In this document: piece after piece, positions 25,495 through 34,068 of the stretch
Layout: each line of letters begins with the position of its first letter
Numbering within the stretch: the first letter of the stretch is position 1
DNA from: Dyella marensis
GTDB lineage: Bacteria; Pseudomonadota; Gammaproteobacteria; Xanthomonadales; Rhodanobacteraceae
Direction of reading: 5' to 3'
NCBI RefSeq assembly: GCF_900112865.1
Contig: NZ_FONH01000003.1
Coordinates: 204,005 to 268,004 of the forward strand
Length of the DNA: 64,000 bases
The notes under the pieces: generated by a model
Databases searched by the model: none
Told to the model about the DNA's origin: nothing
The model's input: the letters and a program-made list of their open reading frames with translations, nothing else
Translations under genes and position numbers: made by a program

Positions 25495-26298
25495 TCAGAG
25501 CTTGCAGTTGGGCGTATGTCCGGCGGCGCGTGCCTGGTCGTATACCGGCATCAGCAGGTCGGCCTGCTTGCTGAGCGATTGCTGGCGGTTGTACGAGGCG
25601 GGATGGGTGGACATGAAGGCCGGCTGCTTGGCGCCGCCACCGGCCGCCGCGGCCATCTTCTGCCACAGGGTGGCCGCGGCGCGCGGATCGAAGCCGGCCT
25701 GCGCCATGTAGCGCTGGCCCAGCGTGTCCGCCTCGCTTTCCTGGGTGCGCGAGAACGGCAGCAGGATGCCCACCTCGGCGCCGGCGCCCAGCGCGGCGGC
25801 GGCGTAGCCGGCATTGGTGCCGCGGCTGGCGGCGTAGGCGCTGCCGGCGATCACCACTACCTGCGCGGCGAGCTTGTCGGACATGCGCTCGGCGCCGTGG
25901 CGCGACACCACGTGCGACAGCTCGTGGCCCAGCACCACCGCGAGCAGGTCCTGGTCGCTGGCCACCTTGAACATGCCGCGGTTCACGCCGATGCGGCCGC
26001 CCGGCAGGGCGAAGGCATTGGGGGTGTTGTCGTCGATGATCTGCACTTCCCACTGCTGCGTGTTCCACGGCGGCGGCAGCACCGCCTCCAGCGCATTGGC
26101 CACGCAGGTGGCGTAGGCGCGCTCCTTGGGCGAGTCGACGAACTTGCCTTTGGTGCGCATATCGTTGAACGCGGCCAGGCCGGCCTTCGACATGTCCGCG
26201 TCGGAGACCATCATCAATTGCTTGCGGCCGGTGGGCGAGGTGGTGCAGCCGCAGATCAGGGCGCCAAGAGCCAGCGCGAGCGGCAGACGGAATTTCAT
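25495..26298 (-). CDS. M48-family metalloprotease lipoprotein
   Basis: Zinc metalloprotease of 267 residues, similar to LoiP/YcaL and BepA-type periplasmic proteases. A signal peptide ends in a lipobox-like ICGC (Cys about residue 18; Cys rather than Ala/Ser precedes the Gly). The catalytic HELSH is at 125-129, and SRTQESEADTLG supplies the third ligand. FALPGGRIGVNRGMF is the conserved substrate-strand segment. A role in turnover of misfolded outer-membrane proteins is the family expectation. The start at ATG 26296-26298 is chosen because the long in-frame extension upstream runs through the TetR gene on the other strand. Confidence 0.9.
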   Translation of the reverse strand: MKFRLPLALALGALICGCTTSPTGRKQLMMVSDADMSKAGLAAFNDMRTKGKFVDSPKERAYATCVANALEAVLPPPWNTQQWEVQIIDDNTPNAFALPGGRIGVNRGMFKVASDQDLLAVVLGHELSHVVSRHGAERMSDKLAAQVVVIAGSAYAASRGTNAGYAAAALGAGAEVGILLPFSRTQESEADTLGQRYMAQAGFDPRAAATLWQKMAAAAGGGAKQPAFMSTHPASYNRQQSLSKQADLLMPVYDQARAAGHTPNCKL

Positions 26299-26374
26299 GC
26301 GTTTTACCTCCCTGGAAAACTGTCGCGAAGCATAACCTTGCGTTCCCTGGCGGGATTGTGTGCCAGGTCGGCAC

Positions 26375-26403
26375 TTGAAAAGAACGAACGGTCGTTCTAT
26401 TTT
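26375..26403 (+). promoter_or_regulatory. TetR promoter with operator in the spacer, predicted leaderless
   Basis: TTGAAA (26375-26380), exactly 17 bp, then TATTTT (26398-26403). The spacer is filled by the palindrome AGAACGA-ACGG-TCGTTCT (26381-26398), a classical TetR-type operator, so binding would block RNA polymerase directly. Transcription would begin about 26409-26410, at the A of the ATG (26410), so the mRNA is probably leaderless. No Shine-Dalgarno sequence is present. Confidence 0.75.
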
Positions 26404-26409
26404 CCGGCC

Positions 26410-27012
26410 ATGAACGCAACGACCGCCCCCGGCAAGCGCGCCGCCACCCGCGAGATGATCCTGGACCGGGCCTACGCCATGGCCTGCAACGACGGCCTGG
26501 AGGGCTTGTCGATCGGCACCCTGGCGCTGGCGGTGGAGATGTCCAAGAGCGGCGTGTTCGCCCACTTCGGCTCGCGCGAAGACCTGCAACTGGCGGTGCT
26601 GGAACTGGGCGCGCAGCGCTTCATGGACAACGTGCTGCTGCCGGCGCTTAAGACCCCGCGCGGCCTGCCGCGCCTGCGCAGCATCGTCGAGCACTGGTGC
26701 GACTGGGCGCATCGCTACGAGCGCGGCTGCGTGCTGCAGTCCGCCGTCGGCGAATACGACGGCCGCGACGGCGCCCTGCGCGACGCGGTGGTGCGCCAGC
26801 AGGCCGGTTGGCGCGGCCAGCTGGAGAAGGCGATCGGCCACGCCGTGGCCGAGGGGCATCTCGGCGCCGGCACCGAGGTCAGCCAGCTCGCCTTCGAGAT
26901 CTACGCCTTCATGCTCGTGCTGCACCACGACGCCGGCCTGTTCGGCTTCGAGGAAGCGCGCCGCCGCACGCTGGCGGCGGTCGAGCGCCTGTTTGCCAGC
27001 TATCGCACCTGA
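26410..27012 (+). CDS. TetR-family repressor
   Basis: Regulator of 200 residues. The N-terminal helix-turn-helix (about 15-60) includes GLSIGTLALAVEMSKSGVFAHFGSREDLQ, and the C-terminal part is a helical ligand domain of the YjdC/TetR_C type (VEHWCDWAHRYERGCVLQSAVGEYDG). The start ATG 26410 is chosen from the promoter position, because upstream in-frame sequence lies in another gene. It is likely autoregulated through the palindrome in its own promoter. It is 20 bp upstream of an alpha/beta hydrolase gene, which it probably controls. Confidence 0.9.
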   Translation: MNATTAPGKRAATREMILDRAYAMACNDGLEGLSIGTLALAVEMSKSGVFAHFGSREDLQLAVLELGAQRFMDNVLLPALKTPRGLPRLRSIVEHWCDWAHRYERGCVLQSAVGEYDGRDGALRDAVVRQQAGWRGQLEKAIGHAVAEGHLGAGTEVSQLAFEIYAFMLVLHHDAGLFGFEEARRRTLAAVERLFASYRT

Positions 27013-27032
27013 ATCCCCACGGGAGCCCCGCC

Positions 27033-27974
27033 ATGCCACGCCCGCAACGCGCTCATCGTCCGCACGGTCGCCCCACGGCCGGTCTCCTGCTGAAACTCGG
27101 CGCCGTGCGCGCCAGCTTCGCCGTCGGCGGGCGGCTGGCGCCGCGCCGCACGGTCGACCGTGCCGCGCGCCTGTTCGCCACGCCCTTCGCCAGCAGCCGC
27201 AGCCGCGCGCTGGCGGCGCAGCCGGACGACGCGATGGTGCAGGGGGCTTTGAAGGTCGGCGACGAGATGATCGCCACCTATGTATGGGGCGATCCCAGGA
27301 CCCAGCCCTATGCGCTGCTGGTGCACGGCTGGTCGAGCTTCGGCCTGCGCTACCTGCCGTGGGTGCAGCGCCTGCGCGAAGCGGGCCTGGCGGTGGTCGC
27401 GTTCGACCAGCCGGGCCACGGCCGCAGTTCGGGGCGCCTGTGCACGCTGCCGGATTTCATCGCCACCATCCTCGCCGTCGGCCAGCATTACGGCCATGCG
27501 GCGCTGGCGATCGGCCATTCGCTCGGTGGCGCCGCGCTGGCCCTGGCGCAGAGCGAGGCCTGGCTGGCGCGGCAGCTGGTGCTGATCGCACCCGCGGCCG
27601 ACATGGAAGCCGCCACCGGCCGCTTCTTCCGCTTCGTCAAACTCGGCGACCACCTGCGCGAGGCGTTCTACGGCTGGCTGGAGCGGCGCACCGGCGTGAC
27701 CGTGCGCGACCTGCAAGTGCACAAGCACCTGCCCGCGCTCGGCCAGTCCGGGCTGGTGGTGCATGACCTGGACGACCGCGACGTGCCATGGGAAGAGGGC
27801 GAGCGCTATGCCCGCTATTGGCCGGGCGCGCGGCTGCTCACCACCACGGGCCTTGGCCACCATCGCGTGCTCGACGCGCCGGAAGTGATCGAGGCAACCT
27901 TCGCCTTCCTGCGCGGCGAGACGGTGGGCGACCGCGTGGTGGCGACGCCGAACCTGCCTTACGGCGTCGCGTAG
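27033..27974 (+). CDS. Alpha/beta hydrolase
   Basis: Serine hydrolase of 313 residues. The oxyanion motif HGW is at 98-100, the nucleophile Ser163 in GHSLGG, a conserved FDQPGHGRSSG loop, a late Asp in HDLDDRDV and a His in GLGHHRVL, giving a full Ser-Asp-His triad. The Arg-rich N-terminus is not a clear signal peptide. Co-transcribed with the TetR gene; the substrate is unknown. The TAG stop is the TAG of a family B repeat (GTAGGTTGGGG), which may have set the C-terminus. Confidence 0.87.
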   Translation: MPRPQRAHRPHGRPTAGLLLKLGAVRASFAVGGRLAPRRTVDRAARLFATPFASSRSRALAAQPDDAMVQGALKVGDEMIATYVWGDPRTQPYALLVHGWSSFGLRYLPWVQRLREAGLAVVAFDQPGHGRSSGRLCTLPDFIATILAVGQHYGHAALAIGHSLGGAALALAQSEAWLARQLVLIAPAADMEAATGRFFRFVKLGDHLREAFYGWLERRTGVTVRDLQVHKHLPALGQSGLVVHDLDDRDVPWEEGERYARYWPGARLLTTTGLGHHRVLDAPEVIEATFAFLRGETVGDRVVATPNLPYGVA

Positions 27975-28129
27975 GTTGGGGTGACAACCCCAACGTCGTC
28001 ACTTGCAAGCGCACCGTATCGTTGGGGTTACGGGCTGCATCGGCAGCCCGCCCTCCGGGCCATCCGCTACGCGGATGTTCGCTACGGCATCCTGCCTCCG
28101 CAGTCGCCTGTGGCTCACCCCAACCTGCG
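27971..28129. repeat. Family B element with a long interior
   Basis: Left arm GTAGGTTGGGGTGACAACCC, right arm GGCTCACCCCAACCTGCG, and a 90-bp interior carrying a small hairpin (CGGGCTGCATCGGCAGCCCG). It sits between two convergent genes: it supplies the stop of the hydrolase at 27974 and ends 8 bp from the stop of the next leftward gene (28137). Confidence 0.78.
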
Positions 28130-28136
28130 GGTGTGA

Positions 28137-28472
28137 TTATCTGGGGGGCAGCACGCGTCCCGTGCGATAGCTGCGATAGCGGCACACGTCGAAGTTGCGT
28201 TGCACCAGCGTGCGCCCGTCGGCGAACGTCGCGCGCAGGTCGCGTCGGCAGCCTTCCTTGCCATCGAGCGCCACCGTGACGGCATTCCCGCCGCCGATCA
28301 GCGGGCGGTCGCCGATGGCGACATCGTGGAACGCCTCCGTCCCCGCCGGCGCGACAGCCAGCGTCACGAGGCTCGACGGCGCGTCGTTGTAGACCTCCAG
28401 ATAGCGCGTCTGCGCGCCGGCCACGGCCGGCAGCAGGGCGCAGGCGCACGACAACACGATGCGATGGATCAT
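28137..28472 (-). CDS. Small secreted protein of unknown function
   Basis: Protein of 111 residues with a Sec signal (MIHRIVLSCACALLPAVAGAQ, about 21 residues). The mature part is a beta-rich domain with Cys in EGCRRDL and FDVCRYRSY that may form a disulfide. The start ATG 28470-28472 has a good ribosome-binding site (GAGAGGAAGCC) upstream. It is divergent from the LytS/LytTR operon across 189 bp and may be a target of that system. I recognise no family. Confidence 0.65.
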   Translation of the reverse strand: MIHRIVLSCACALLPAVAGAQTRYLEVYNDAPSSLVTLAVAPAGTEAFHDVAIGDRPLIGGGNAVTVALDGKEGCRRDLRATFADGRTLVQRNFDVCRYRSYRTGRVLPPR

Positions 28473-28661
28473 GGCTTCCTCTCCGCTGGACGCGCCGCAA
28501 CGGCGGCGCTGCTGCGGATTGGGATGCGAAACGGCGGACCAAGGTGGCCGATCCGGGACGGATCGTAGCCGGCGCGGGACGAATGGCAGCCGTGACCTGC
28601 GAATCTGTTCCCGCGCGGCTTCGCCTGTGTAGGATGCGGACGCCCTGGAGGAGGAGTGCGG

Positions 28662-29717
28662 ATGCGATTCTGGCGTTACCTGGCCGCGTGGAGCGTTCCG
28701 GCGGTGCTGTTCGCCATCCAGGGCTACAGCATGGACGCCATGCGCGGACACACCTGGAACGCGTCCGACTACATCCGCTGGGCGATGGTGCAGTGGTACA
28801 CGCTGGCGGTGCTCGCGCCGGGCGTGTTCGCGCTGGCGCGGCGTTTTACCGTCGACTCCACTGCGCAATGGCGCTACCTGCCGGTGTACGTCGCCGGCAG
28901 CCTGGTCTTTTCGGCCTGTGCCGTGCTGATCGGCGCCATGCTCGGCAATCTGCTCGAACCCGGCCATCCGCCGTTCGATGACCAGCTGCAGCAGTTCATC
29001 GACAAATACGTCTTCATCGACTTCTTCATCTACTGGGTGCTGGTGGTCGGCTGGCATGCGCTGCGCTTCTTCCGCGAGAAGGACCGGCGCGCCGACCAGT
29101 TGCAGGCGCTGCTGGCGCAATCGCGCCTGCAGGTGCTGAAGATGCAGCTGCAGCCGCATTTCCTGTTCAACACGCTGCATGCGATCACCACGCTGATCCG
29201 CGAGGAGCCCGAAGTCGCCGAGGACATGCTGCTGCGCCTGAGCGAGCTGCTGCGGGTGTACCTGGACGAAGACCGCCACGAGATCGCGCTGGCCCGCGAG
29301 CTGGAACTGCTGGATCTCTACCTCGGCATTCAGCGCGTGCGCTTCAAGGACCGCCTCGATGCGCGCGTGGATGCGGCCGTCTCCGCGCTCGGCGGCGCTG
29401 TGCCCGGCCTGATCCTGCAGCCGCTGGTGGAGAACGCCATCCATCACGGCGTCGGCCGGCATGCCGGCAGCGACACGGTGGAGGTGTTCGCGCATCGCGA
29501 CACCGACCACCTCTACCTGGAAGTGCGCAACCGCAATGGCACGCTGGAAGTGACGCCGGACGAGGCGTTCACCCGCGGCATCGGCCTGTCCAATACGCGC
29601 CTGCGCCTGAAGGAGCTGTACGGCGACGCCGCCTCGGTCTACATCGATGCGCTGTCGCCGCGGGGCGTAACCTGCCGCCTGCGCCTGCCGTTCCGCGCGC
29701 TCGGCGCGGCCGCATGA
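28662..29717 (+). CDS. LytS/YehU-type sensor histidine kinase
   Basis: Membrane kinase of 351 residues with four predicted membrane segments within about 8-135, then the His_kinase domain with phospho-acceptor His166 in QLQPHFLFNTLHAI and an ATPase domain with the N-box PLVENAIHHGV and the RGIGLSNTRLRLKELYG lid. It has no extracytoplasmic loop large enough for a classical sensor domain. ATG 28662 is preferred over the GTG at 28656 because GGAGGAG sits at the right distance. It overlaps the regulator gene by 4 bp. Confidence 0.9.
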   Translation: MRFWRYLAAWSVPAVLFAIQGYSMDAMRGHTWNASDYIRWAMVQWYTLAVLAPGVFALARRFTVDSTAQWRYLPVYVAGSLVFSACAVLIGAMLGNLLEPGHPPFDDQLQQFIDKYVFIDFFIYWVLVVGWHALRFFREKDRRADQLQALLAQSRLQVLKMQLQPHFLFNTLHAITTLIREEPEVAEDMLLRLSELLRVYLDEDRHEIALARELELLDLYLGIQRVRFKDRLDARVDAAVSALGGAVPGLILQPLVENAIHHGVGRHAGSDTVEVFAHRDTDHLYLEVRNRNGTLEVTPDEAFTRGIGLSNTRLRLKELYGDAASVYIDALSPRGVTCRLRLPFRALGAAA

Positions 29718-30490
29718 GCATCCGCGCGCTGATCGTGGACGACGAGCCGATCGCGCGGCACAGCATCGCGCGCCTGCTGCGCAAGGAGGCGGAGATCGTC
29801 ATCGCCGGCGAATTCGGCGACGGCGCCAGCGCGCTGGAAGCGATCCGCCGGCTGCGGCCGGACCTGGTGTTCCTGGATATCCAGATGCCGGAGATGACCG
29901 GCATCGATGTCGCCGCGGCGCTGGGCGAGGAAGAGCTGCCGGCCACGGTGTTCGTTACCGCCTACGAGCAGTACGCGGTGCGCGCGTTCGAAGCCAACGC
30001 CGTCGACTACCTGGTCAAGCCGTTCAGCCGCGAACGCTTCGATGCCGCGTTGCGCCGCGTCCGCAAGCGCCTGGCGGGCGAGGGCGGCGATGCCGCGCCA
30101 GCGCGGGTGTGGCAGGCGCTGGCCGAATTGCGGCGCGAGCAGGCGTATGCGCGCCGCCTGCCGATTCCCGTGGATGGCAGCGTGATCCTGCTGGAGGTGG
30201 CGCGCATCGACTGGATCGAAGCCAACCGCAACTGCGTGCGCCTGCACGTGGGCAAGGACACCTACGAGTTGCGCGAGACGATGGCAGCGCTGGAGGAGCG
30301 CCTCAGCCCGCGCCAGTTCGCGCGCGTGCACCGCTCGGCGATCGTCAATATCGATCGCATCCAGGCGATCCATCCGTGGTTCAAGGGCTACCACATGGTG
30401 GTGCTGAGCACGGGGCAGGAGCTGCGCATGAGCCGCTACCAGCACGATGCGTTCCGCGAGCTGGTGCGGCTGCAAGGGCGGACGCCGTAG
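29714..30490 (+). CDS. LytTR-family response regulator
   Basis: Response regulator of 258 residues. The receiver domain (1-120) has the acidic pair Asp9/Asp10, phospho-acceptor Asp55 (LVFLDIQMPEM) and the conserved Lys in YLVKPFS. The C-terminal LytTR DNA-binding domain (about 155-255) has the ARVHRSAIVNIDRI and GQELRMSRY strands. It pairs with the kinase upstream (start overlaps its stop). LytTR regulators in related bacteria control surface structures; no target is provable here. Confidence 0.92.
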   Translation: MSIRALIVDDEPIARHSIARLLRKEAEIVIAGEFGDGASALEAIRRLRPDLVFLDIQMPEMTGIDVAAALGEEELPATVFVTAYEQYAVRAFEANAVDYLVKPFSRERFDAALRRVRKRLAGEGGDAAPARVWQALAELRREQAYARRLPIPVDGSVILLEVARIDWIEANRNCVRLHVGKDTYELRETMAALEERLSPRQFARVHRSAIVNIDRIQAIHPWFKGYHMVVLSTGQELRMSRYQHDAFRELVRLQGRTP

Positions 30491-30693
30491 CGGAGGCCGC
30501 GTCGAAGGGGCCAGCAGGGATCGGGCGCGTTGAACAGATGCAGACCTGGCCGGGGCCTGCCTGGTCGATGTTTGCTCCGGTCGAGCGCGACCCGCCAGTA
30601 ATGACATGTCGATTTCGGGGGAGCTGTTTCGTCGCCTAGGCAAGTCGGCGATCCTGCCGGCGGACAAACCACACACCACAAGGAATGCCGACC

Positions 30694-31320
30694 ATGCACG
30701 CCATCGCCCACCGTCCCCTGCGCACCCTGATCGCCGCCGCCGCCCTGGTCCTGGCCGGCGCGTCCGCGCACGCCGCTTCCGCTACCTACATCATCGATCC
30801 CACCCACACCTATCCGAGCTTCGAGGCCGACCACTTCGGCGGCCTGTCGGTGTGGCGCGGCAAGTTCAACCGGACCAGCGGCAAGATCACGCTGGACAAG
30901 GCCGCCGGCAGCGGGACGGTGGACATCACGGTGGACATGAACAGCGCCAACTTCGGCCTGGACAAGATGGACGAAGCGGCGCGCGGCCCCGAGCTGTTCG
31001 AGACCGCCAAGTACCCGACCGCCACGTACAAGGGCAAGCTCGCCGGCTTCGTCGACGGCAAGCCGACCAAGGTGGTTGGCGAGCTCACCTTGCATGGCGT
31101 GACGCGCCCGCTGGAGCTGGCCGTCAACTCGTTCAAGTGCATGCCGCATCCGCTGCTCAAGCGCGAACTGTGCGGTGCCGATGCCAGCGCCAGTTTCCAG
31201 CGCGATGCGTTCGGCATGAGCGGCGGCAAGGACTACGGCTTCAAGATGGATGTCGCGCTGCGCATCCAGGTCGAGGCCATCGTCGATGAAGCGGATGCCA
31301 GGAAAGTCGCCGTACGCTGA
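30694..31320 (+). CDS. YceI-family periplasmic protein
   Basis: Secreted lipocalin-like protein of 208 residues with a Sec signal ([27 protein letters not shown], cleaved near residue 27), then the YceI beta-barrel ([43 protein letters not shown]). YceI proteins bind polyisoprenoids; the physiological role is unclear. The second ATG (30694) is preferred over the one at 30685 because AAGG lies about 10 bases before it. Its stop is separated by 1 bp from the stop of the convergent MocR gene. The preceding 203 bp show no gene. Confidence 0.92.
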   Translation: MHAIAHRPLRTLIAAAALVLAGASAHAASATYIIDPTHTYPSFEADHFGGLSVWRGKFNRTSGKITLDKAAGSGTVDITVDMNSANFGLDKMDEAARGPELFETAKYPTATYKGKLAGFVDGKPTKVVGELTLHGVTRPLELAVNSFKCMPHPLLKRELCGADASASFQRDAFGMSGGKDYGFKMDVALRIQVEAIVDEADARKVAVR

Positions 31321-31321
31321 T

Positions 31322-32797
31322 TCACAGGCAGCTCTTCAGCCGGCGCACCGCCTCATCGAGCGCGCGTGCGTCGGCGCCGCCGTAGCCGAGGATCAGGCCG
31401 CCGCGCGCGGGCGGCTCCGCGTAGCACGGCGACAGCGGCCGCGCGGAAACGCCGACCTGGGCGGCGCGGCGCGACAGCGCGATGTCGTCGATGTCCGGCG
31501 GCAGCAAGGCCACCAGCTGCATGCCGGCTTCGGCGCCGATCACTTCCAAATGCTCCGGCAGGTGCGTGCGGATGGATGCGACCAGGGCCGCGCGGCGTTC
31601 CGCGTACAGCACGCGCATGCGGCGGATGTGCCGCGCGAAATGCCCTTCGCGGATGAAGTCGTTCATCGCCAGCTGCGGCAAGGCGGCGGTGCAGGTGTCC
31701 AGCGCGTCGCGGCAGGCGGCGAAGGTGCCGACCAGGTCCTTCGGCACCACCAGGTAGCCCAGGCGCAGCGAAGGGAACATCACCTTGCTGAAGGTGCCGA
31801 CGTAGATCACGCGCTCTTCCGTATCCAGGCCCTGCAGCGAGGCGACCGGGCGGCCGCCGAAGCGGTACTCGCTGTCGTAGTCGTCCTCGACGACCCAGGC
31901 ATCGGCGCGCGCAGCCCAGCGCAGCAGCTGCATGCGCCGCGCGGCGCTCAAGGTCATGCCCAGCGGGAACTGGTGCGAGGGCGAGGTATAGACCAGGCGC
32001 GCATCCGGCGCGCGGCGGATGCCTTCGGCCACGTCCAGGCCTTCCTGGTCCACCGGCACCGGCACGATCCGCGCGCCGATGGTGCCGAAGGCCTGGCGCG
32101 CGCCGGGATAGCCGGGGTCTTCCAGCCAGGCGCGGTCGCCCGCGTCGAGCAGGGCATGTGCGCAGATCTGCACGCCCTGCTGCGAGCCGGTGGTGATCAG
32201 TACCTGCGCGGCATCGACGCGCACCGCGCGCACGGCGCCCAGGTAATCGGCGATGGCCTCGCGCAGCAGCGGGCAGCCGCGCGGATCGCCGTATACCAGC
32301 GACTCGGTGCTCGGCGCCCGCGCATGCCGGTTGAGCAGCTTGGCCCACAGCGCCGAGGGGAAATGCTCCAGCGCCGGCAGGCCGACGCGGAACGCGCCCT
32401 GGCTGTCCAGCCAGGTCTGTTCCGGCGCGCGCATGGTGGCCACGCGCTGTGCCACGCGGCGGGTGGCATCGCGGCGCGCGACCGGGACAGCGGCCAGCCT
32501 GGGGCGGGAGGGCTTCGGCGCCGCCGTGGGAATCGACGGCGCCACGCGGGTGCCGGCGCCGACAAAGCTCTGCAGATACCCTTCCGCCAGCAGCTGCTCG
32601 TAGGCGCTGAGCACGGGCAGGCGCGACACGCGCAGTTCCGTGGCCAGGCTGCGGGTGGACGGCACGCGCTGGCCGGGGCGCAACTGCCCGTCGGCGATAG
32701 CGCGGCGGAACCACTCCGACAGCTGCTGGTAGATCGGCACGCCGCTGCCGGCTTCCAGGGCGATCGGCGGGAGAAAGGACGTGGACGCACGCGGCAT
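31322..32797 (-). CDS. PdxR/MocR-type regulator (GntR helix-turn-helix fused to aminotransferase fold)
   Basis: Protein of 491 residues. The N-terminal winged helix (about 20-85, with YQQLSEWFRRAIADGQLRPGQRVPSTRSLA) is joined by a flexible linker to a type I aminotransferase-like domain (about 120-485) with PLP-lysine Lys338 in GTFSKVMFPSLRLGY. It resembles PdxR (pyridoxal-responsive) regulators, though other MocR proteins sense GABA, taurine or amino acids. Start ATG 32795-32797 is used because the longer frame runs through its own operator region. It is divergent from the beta-barrel gene. Confidence 0.9.
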   Translation of the reverse strand: MPRASTSFLPPIALEAGSGVPIYQQLSEWFRRAIADGQLRPGQRVPSTRSLATELRVSRLPVLSAYEQLLAEGYLQSFVGAGTRVAPSIPTAAPKPSRPRLAAVPVARRDATRRVAQRVATMRAPEQTWLDSQGAFRVGLPALEHFPSALWAKLLNRHARAPSTESLVYGDPRGCPLLREAIADYLGAVRAVRVDAAQVLITTGSQQGVQICAHALLDAGDRAWLEDPGYPGARQAFGTIGARIVPVPVDQEGLDVAEGIRRAPDARLVYTSPSHQFPLGMTLSAARRMQLLRWAARADAWVVEDDYDSEYRFGGRPVASLQGLDTEERVIYVGTFSKVMFPSLRLGYLVVPKDLVGTFAACRDALDTCTAALPQLAMNDFIREGHFARHIRRMRVLYAERRAALVASIRTHLPEHLEVIGAEAGMQLVALLPPDIDDIALSRRAAQVGVSARPLSPCYAEPPARGGLILGYGGADARALDEAVRRLKSCL

Positions 32798-32809
32798 GGC
32801 GGCAGGCCT

Positions 32810-32844
32810 CAAGTGGTCATGCCGGATGATAGCCAAGTGGCTAT
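32810..32844. promoter_or_regulatory. Candidate MocR operator
   Basis: Direct repeats CAAGTGGTCAT (32810-32820) and CAAGTGGCTAT (32834-32844) are spaced 24 bp apart, and the second lies inside the perfect inverted repeat ATAGCC-AAGT-GGCTAT (32829-32844). They sit just upstream of the MocR start, between it and the divergent barrel gene. This suits GntR/MocR binding at direct repeats, but the assignment is inference. Confidence 0.5.
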
Positions 32845-32913
32845 TCGCCCGGGCCACTGCCATTCGTAGTGTTGCGCCGCGGCCGGGTGGCCGGGCCTGA
32901 GGTGGAGGCGGAC

Positions 32914-33900
32914 TTGAGCGTGGGGTACGGCGTGAGGCGCAGGATCAAGAACAGGGCGATCGGATGGCTGCTGGGCGCGTTGGCATGCGTAATGGCAACT
33001 GTTGCCATGGCGCAGGACGCGGGCGTGCCGATCCGCCAGTCCCGCGACGACGCCTGGTGGACCGGCCCCATGCTGGCCAACGGCGCCGAGACCCTGCCGC
33101 AGGGCCATATGCTGATCGAGCCCTACATCTATGACGTGACGACGCCGGGCGTGGACGCGTTCGGCTCGCGCGCCTACGTGCTGTACGGCCTGACCGACCG
33201 CCTGACCGTCGGCGCCATCCCGATCATCGGCTACAACCGCGTGAGCGGCGCGCCGAACAGCTCCGGCATCGGCCTGGGCGACCAGATCCTGCAGGCGCAG
33301 TACCGCTTGCGCCGCTTCCACGAAGGCAGCTGGTTGCCCACCGTATCGCTGATGCTGCAGGAGACAGTGCCCACCGGACGCTACGACCGCCTCGGGCAGC
33401 GGCCCGCCAACGGCATGGGCGGCGGCGCCTACGCCACCACGCTGGGCGTCAACATGCAGAGCTATTTCTGGATGCCCAACGGGCGGATTCTGCGTGCGCG
33501 CCTCAATGCCACCACCACCTTTGCCGGCGGTGCGCGCGTCGAGGGCGTCAGCACCTACGGCACCAGCGAGGATTTCCGCGGCCATGCGCGCGCCGGCGAC
33601 AACTTCTATGTGGGCGCGGCGCTGGAATACAGCCTGACCACGCGCTGGGTGCTGGCGCTGGACCTGACCTACAGCCACAACGGCAACACCTGGGTGAGGG
33701 GCTATGACGTGGTGCCGGGCCTGGAGCCGGTGCGGGTGAGCAAGCGCTTCGGGCGCAGCGACGCGGTCGGCTACGCGCCGGCGATCGAATACAACTGGTC
33801 GCCCAATATCGGCCTGCTGTTCGGCGTGCGGGTGATTGCGGGCGGCAACAACGTACAGCGCTCGGTAACGCCGGCCATCGCGCTCAACTACGTGCGGTAG
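32914..33900 (+). CDS. Outer-membrane beta-barrel protein of unknown function
   Basis: Protein of 328 residues with a signal peptide (RRIKNRAIGWLLGALACVMATVAMAQ) and a mature part of alternating aromatic/polar beta strands ending near PAIALNYVR, as in small outer-membrane barrels often annotated 'transporter' or MetA-type phenol-degradation channel. No cytoplasmic or catalytic motif is seen. The start is uncertain: TTG 32914 is chosen for its GGAGG site five bases upstream; GTG at 32869 or later codons are possible. The TAG stop is inside a family B repeat. It is divergent from the MocR gene, which may control it. Confidence 0.65.
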   Translation: MSVGYGVRRRIKNRAIGWLLGALACVMATVAMAQDAGVPIRQSRDDAWWTGPMLANGAETLPQGHMLIEPYIYDVTTPGVDAFGSRAYVLYGLTDRLTVGAIPIIGYNRVSGAPNSSGIGLGDQILQAQYRLRRFHEGSWLPTVSLMLQETVPTGRYDRLGQRPANGMGGGAYATTLGVNMQSYFWMPNGRILRARLNATTTFAGGARVEGVSTYGTSEDFRGHARAGDNFYVGAALEYSLTTRWVLALDLTYSHNGNTWVRGYDVVPGLEPVRVSKRFGRSDAVGYAPAIEYNWSPNIGLLFGVRVIAGGNNVQRSVTPAIALNYVR

Positions 33901-33985
33901 GTTGGGGTGAGCCGCAGGCGAACCTCAACGGAGGCACAGACGAAGCGCCACGTTGGGGTTCGCCTGCGGCTCACCCCAACCTACG
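33897..33985. repeat. Family B palindromic element supplying a stop codon
   Basis: Left arm GTAGGTTGGGGTGAGCCGC, right arm GCGGCTCACCCCAACCTACG, plus inner GCAGGCGAACCTCAACG and its partner CGTTGGGGTTCGCCTGC, giving a nearly perfect 89-bp hairpin. Its first TAG is the stop codon of the barrel gene. A PepSY protein gene begins 84 bp downstream. Confidence 0.85.
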
Positions 33986-34068
33986 TCAGCGTTGTCTCGC
34001 GGCAAAGATGCGAACCATTCTCATCCCTGTGCTAAGGTCGCGCCCCAGCTTCCACGCCGCCGCGACCC

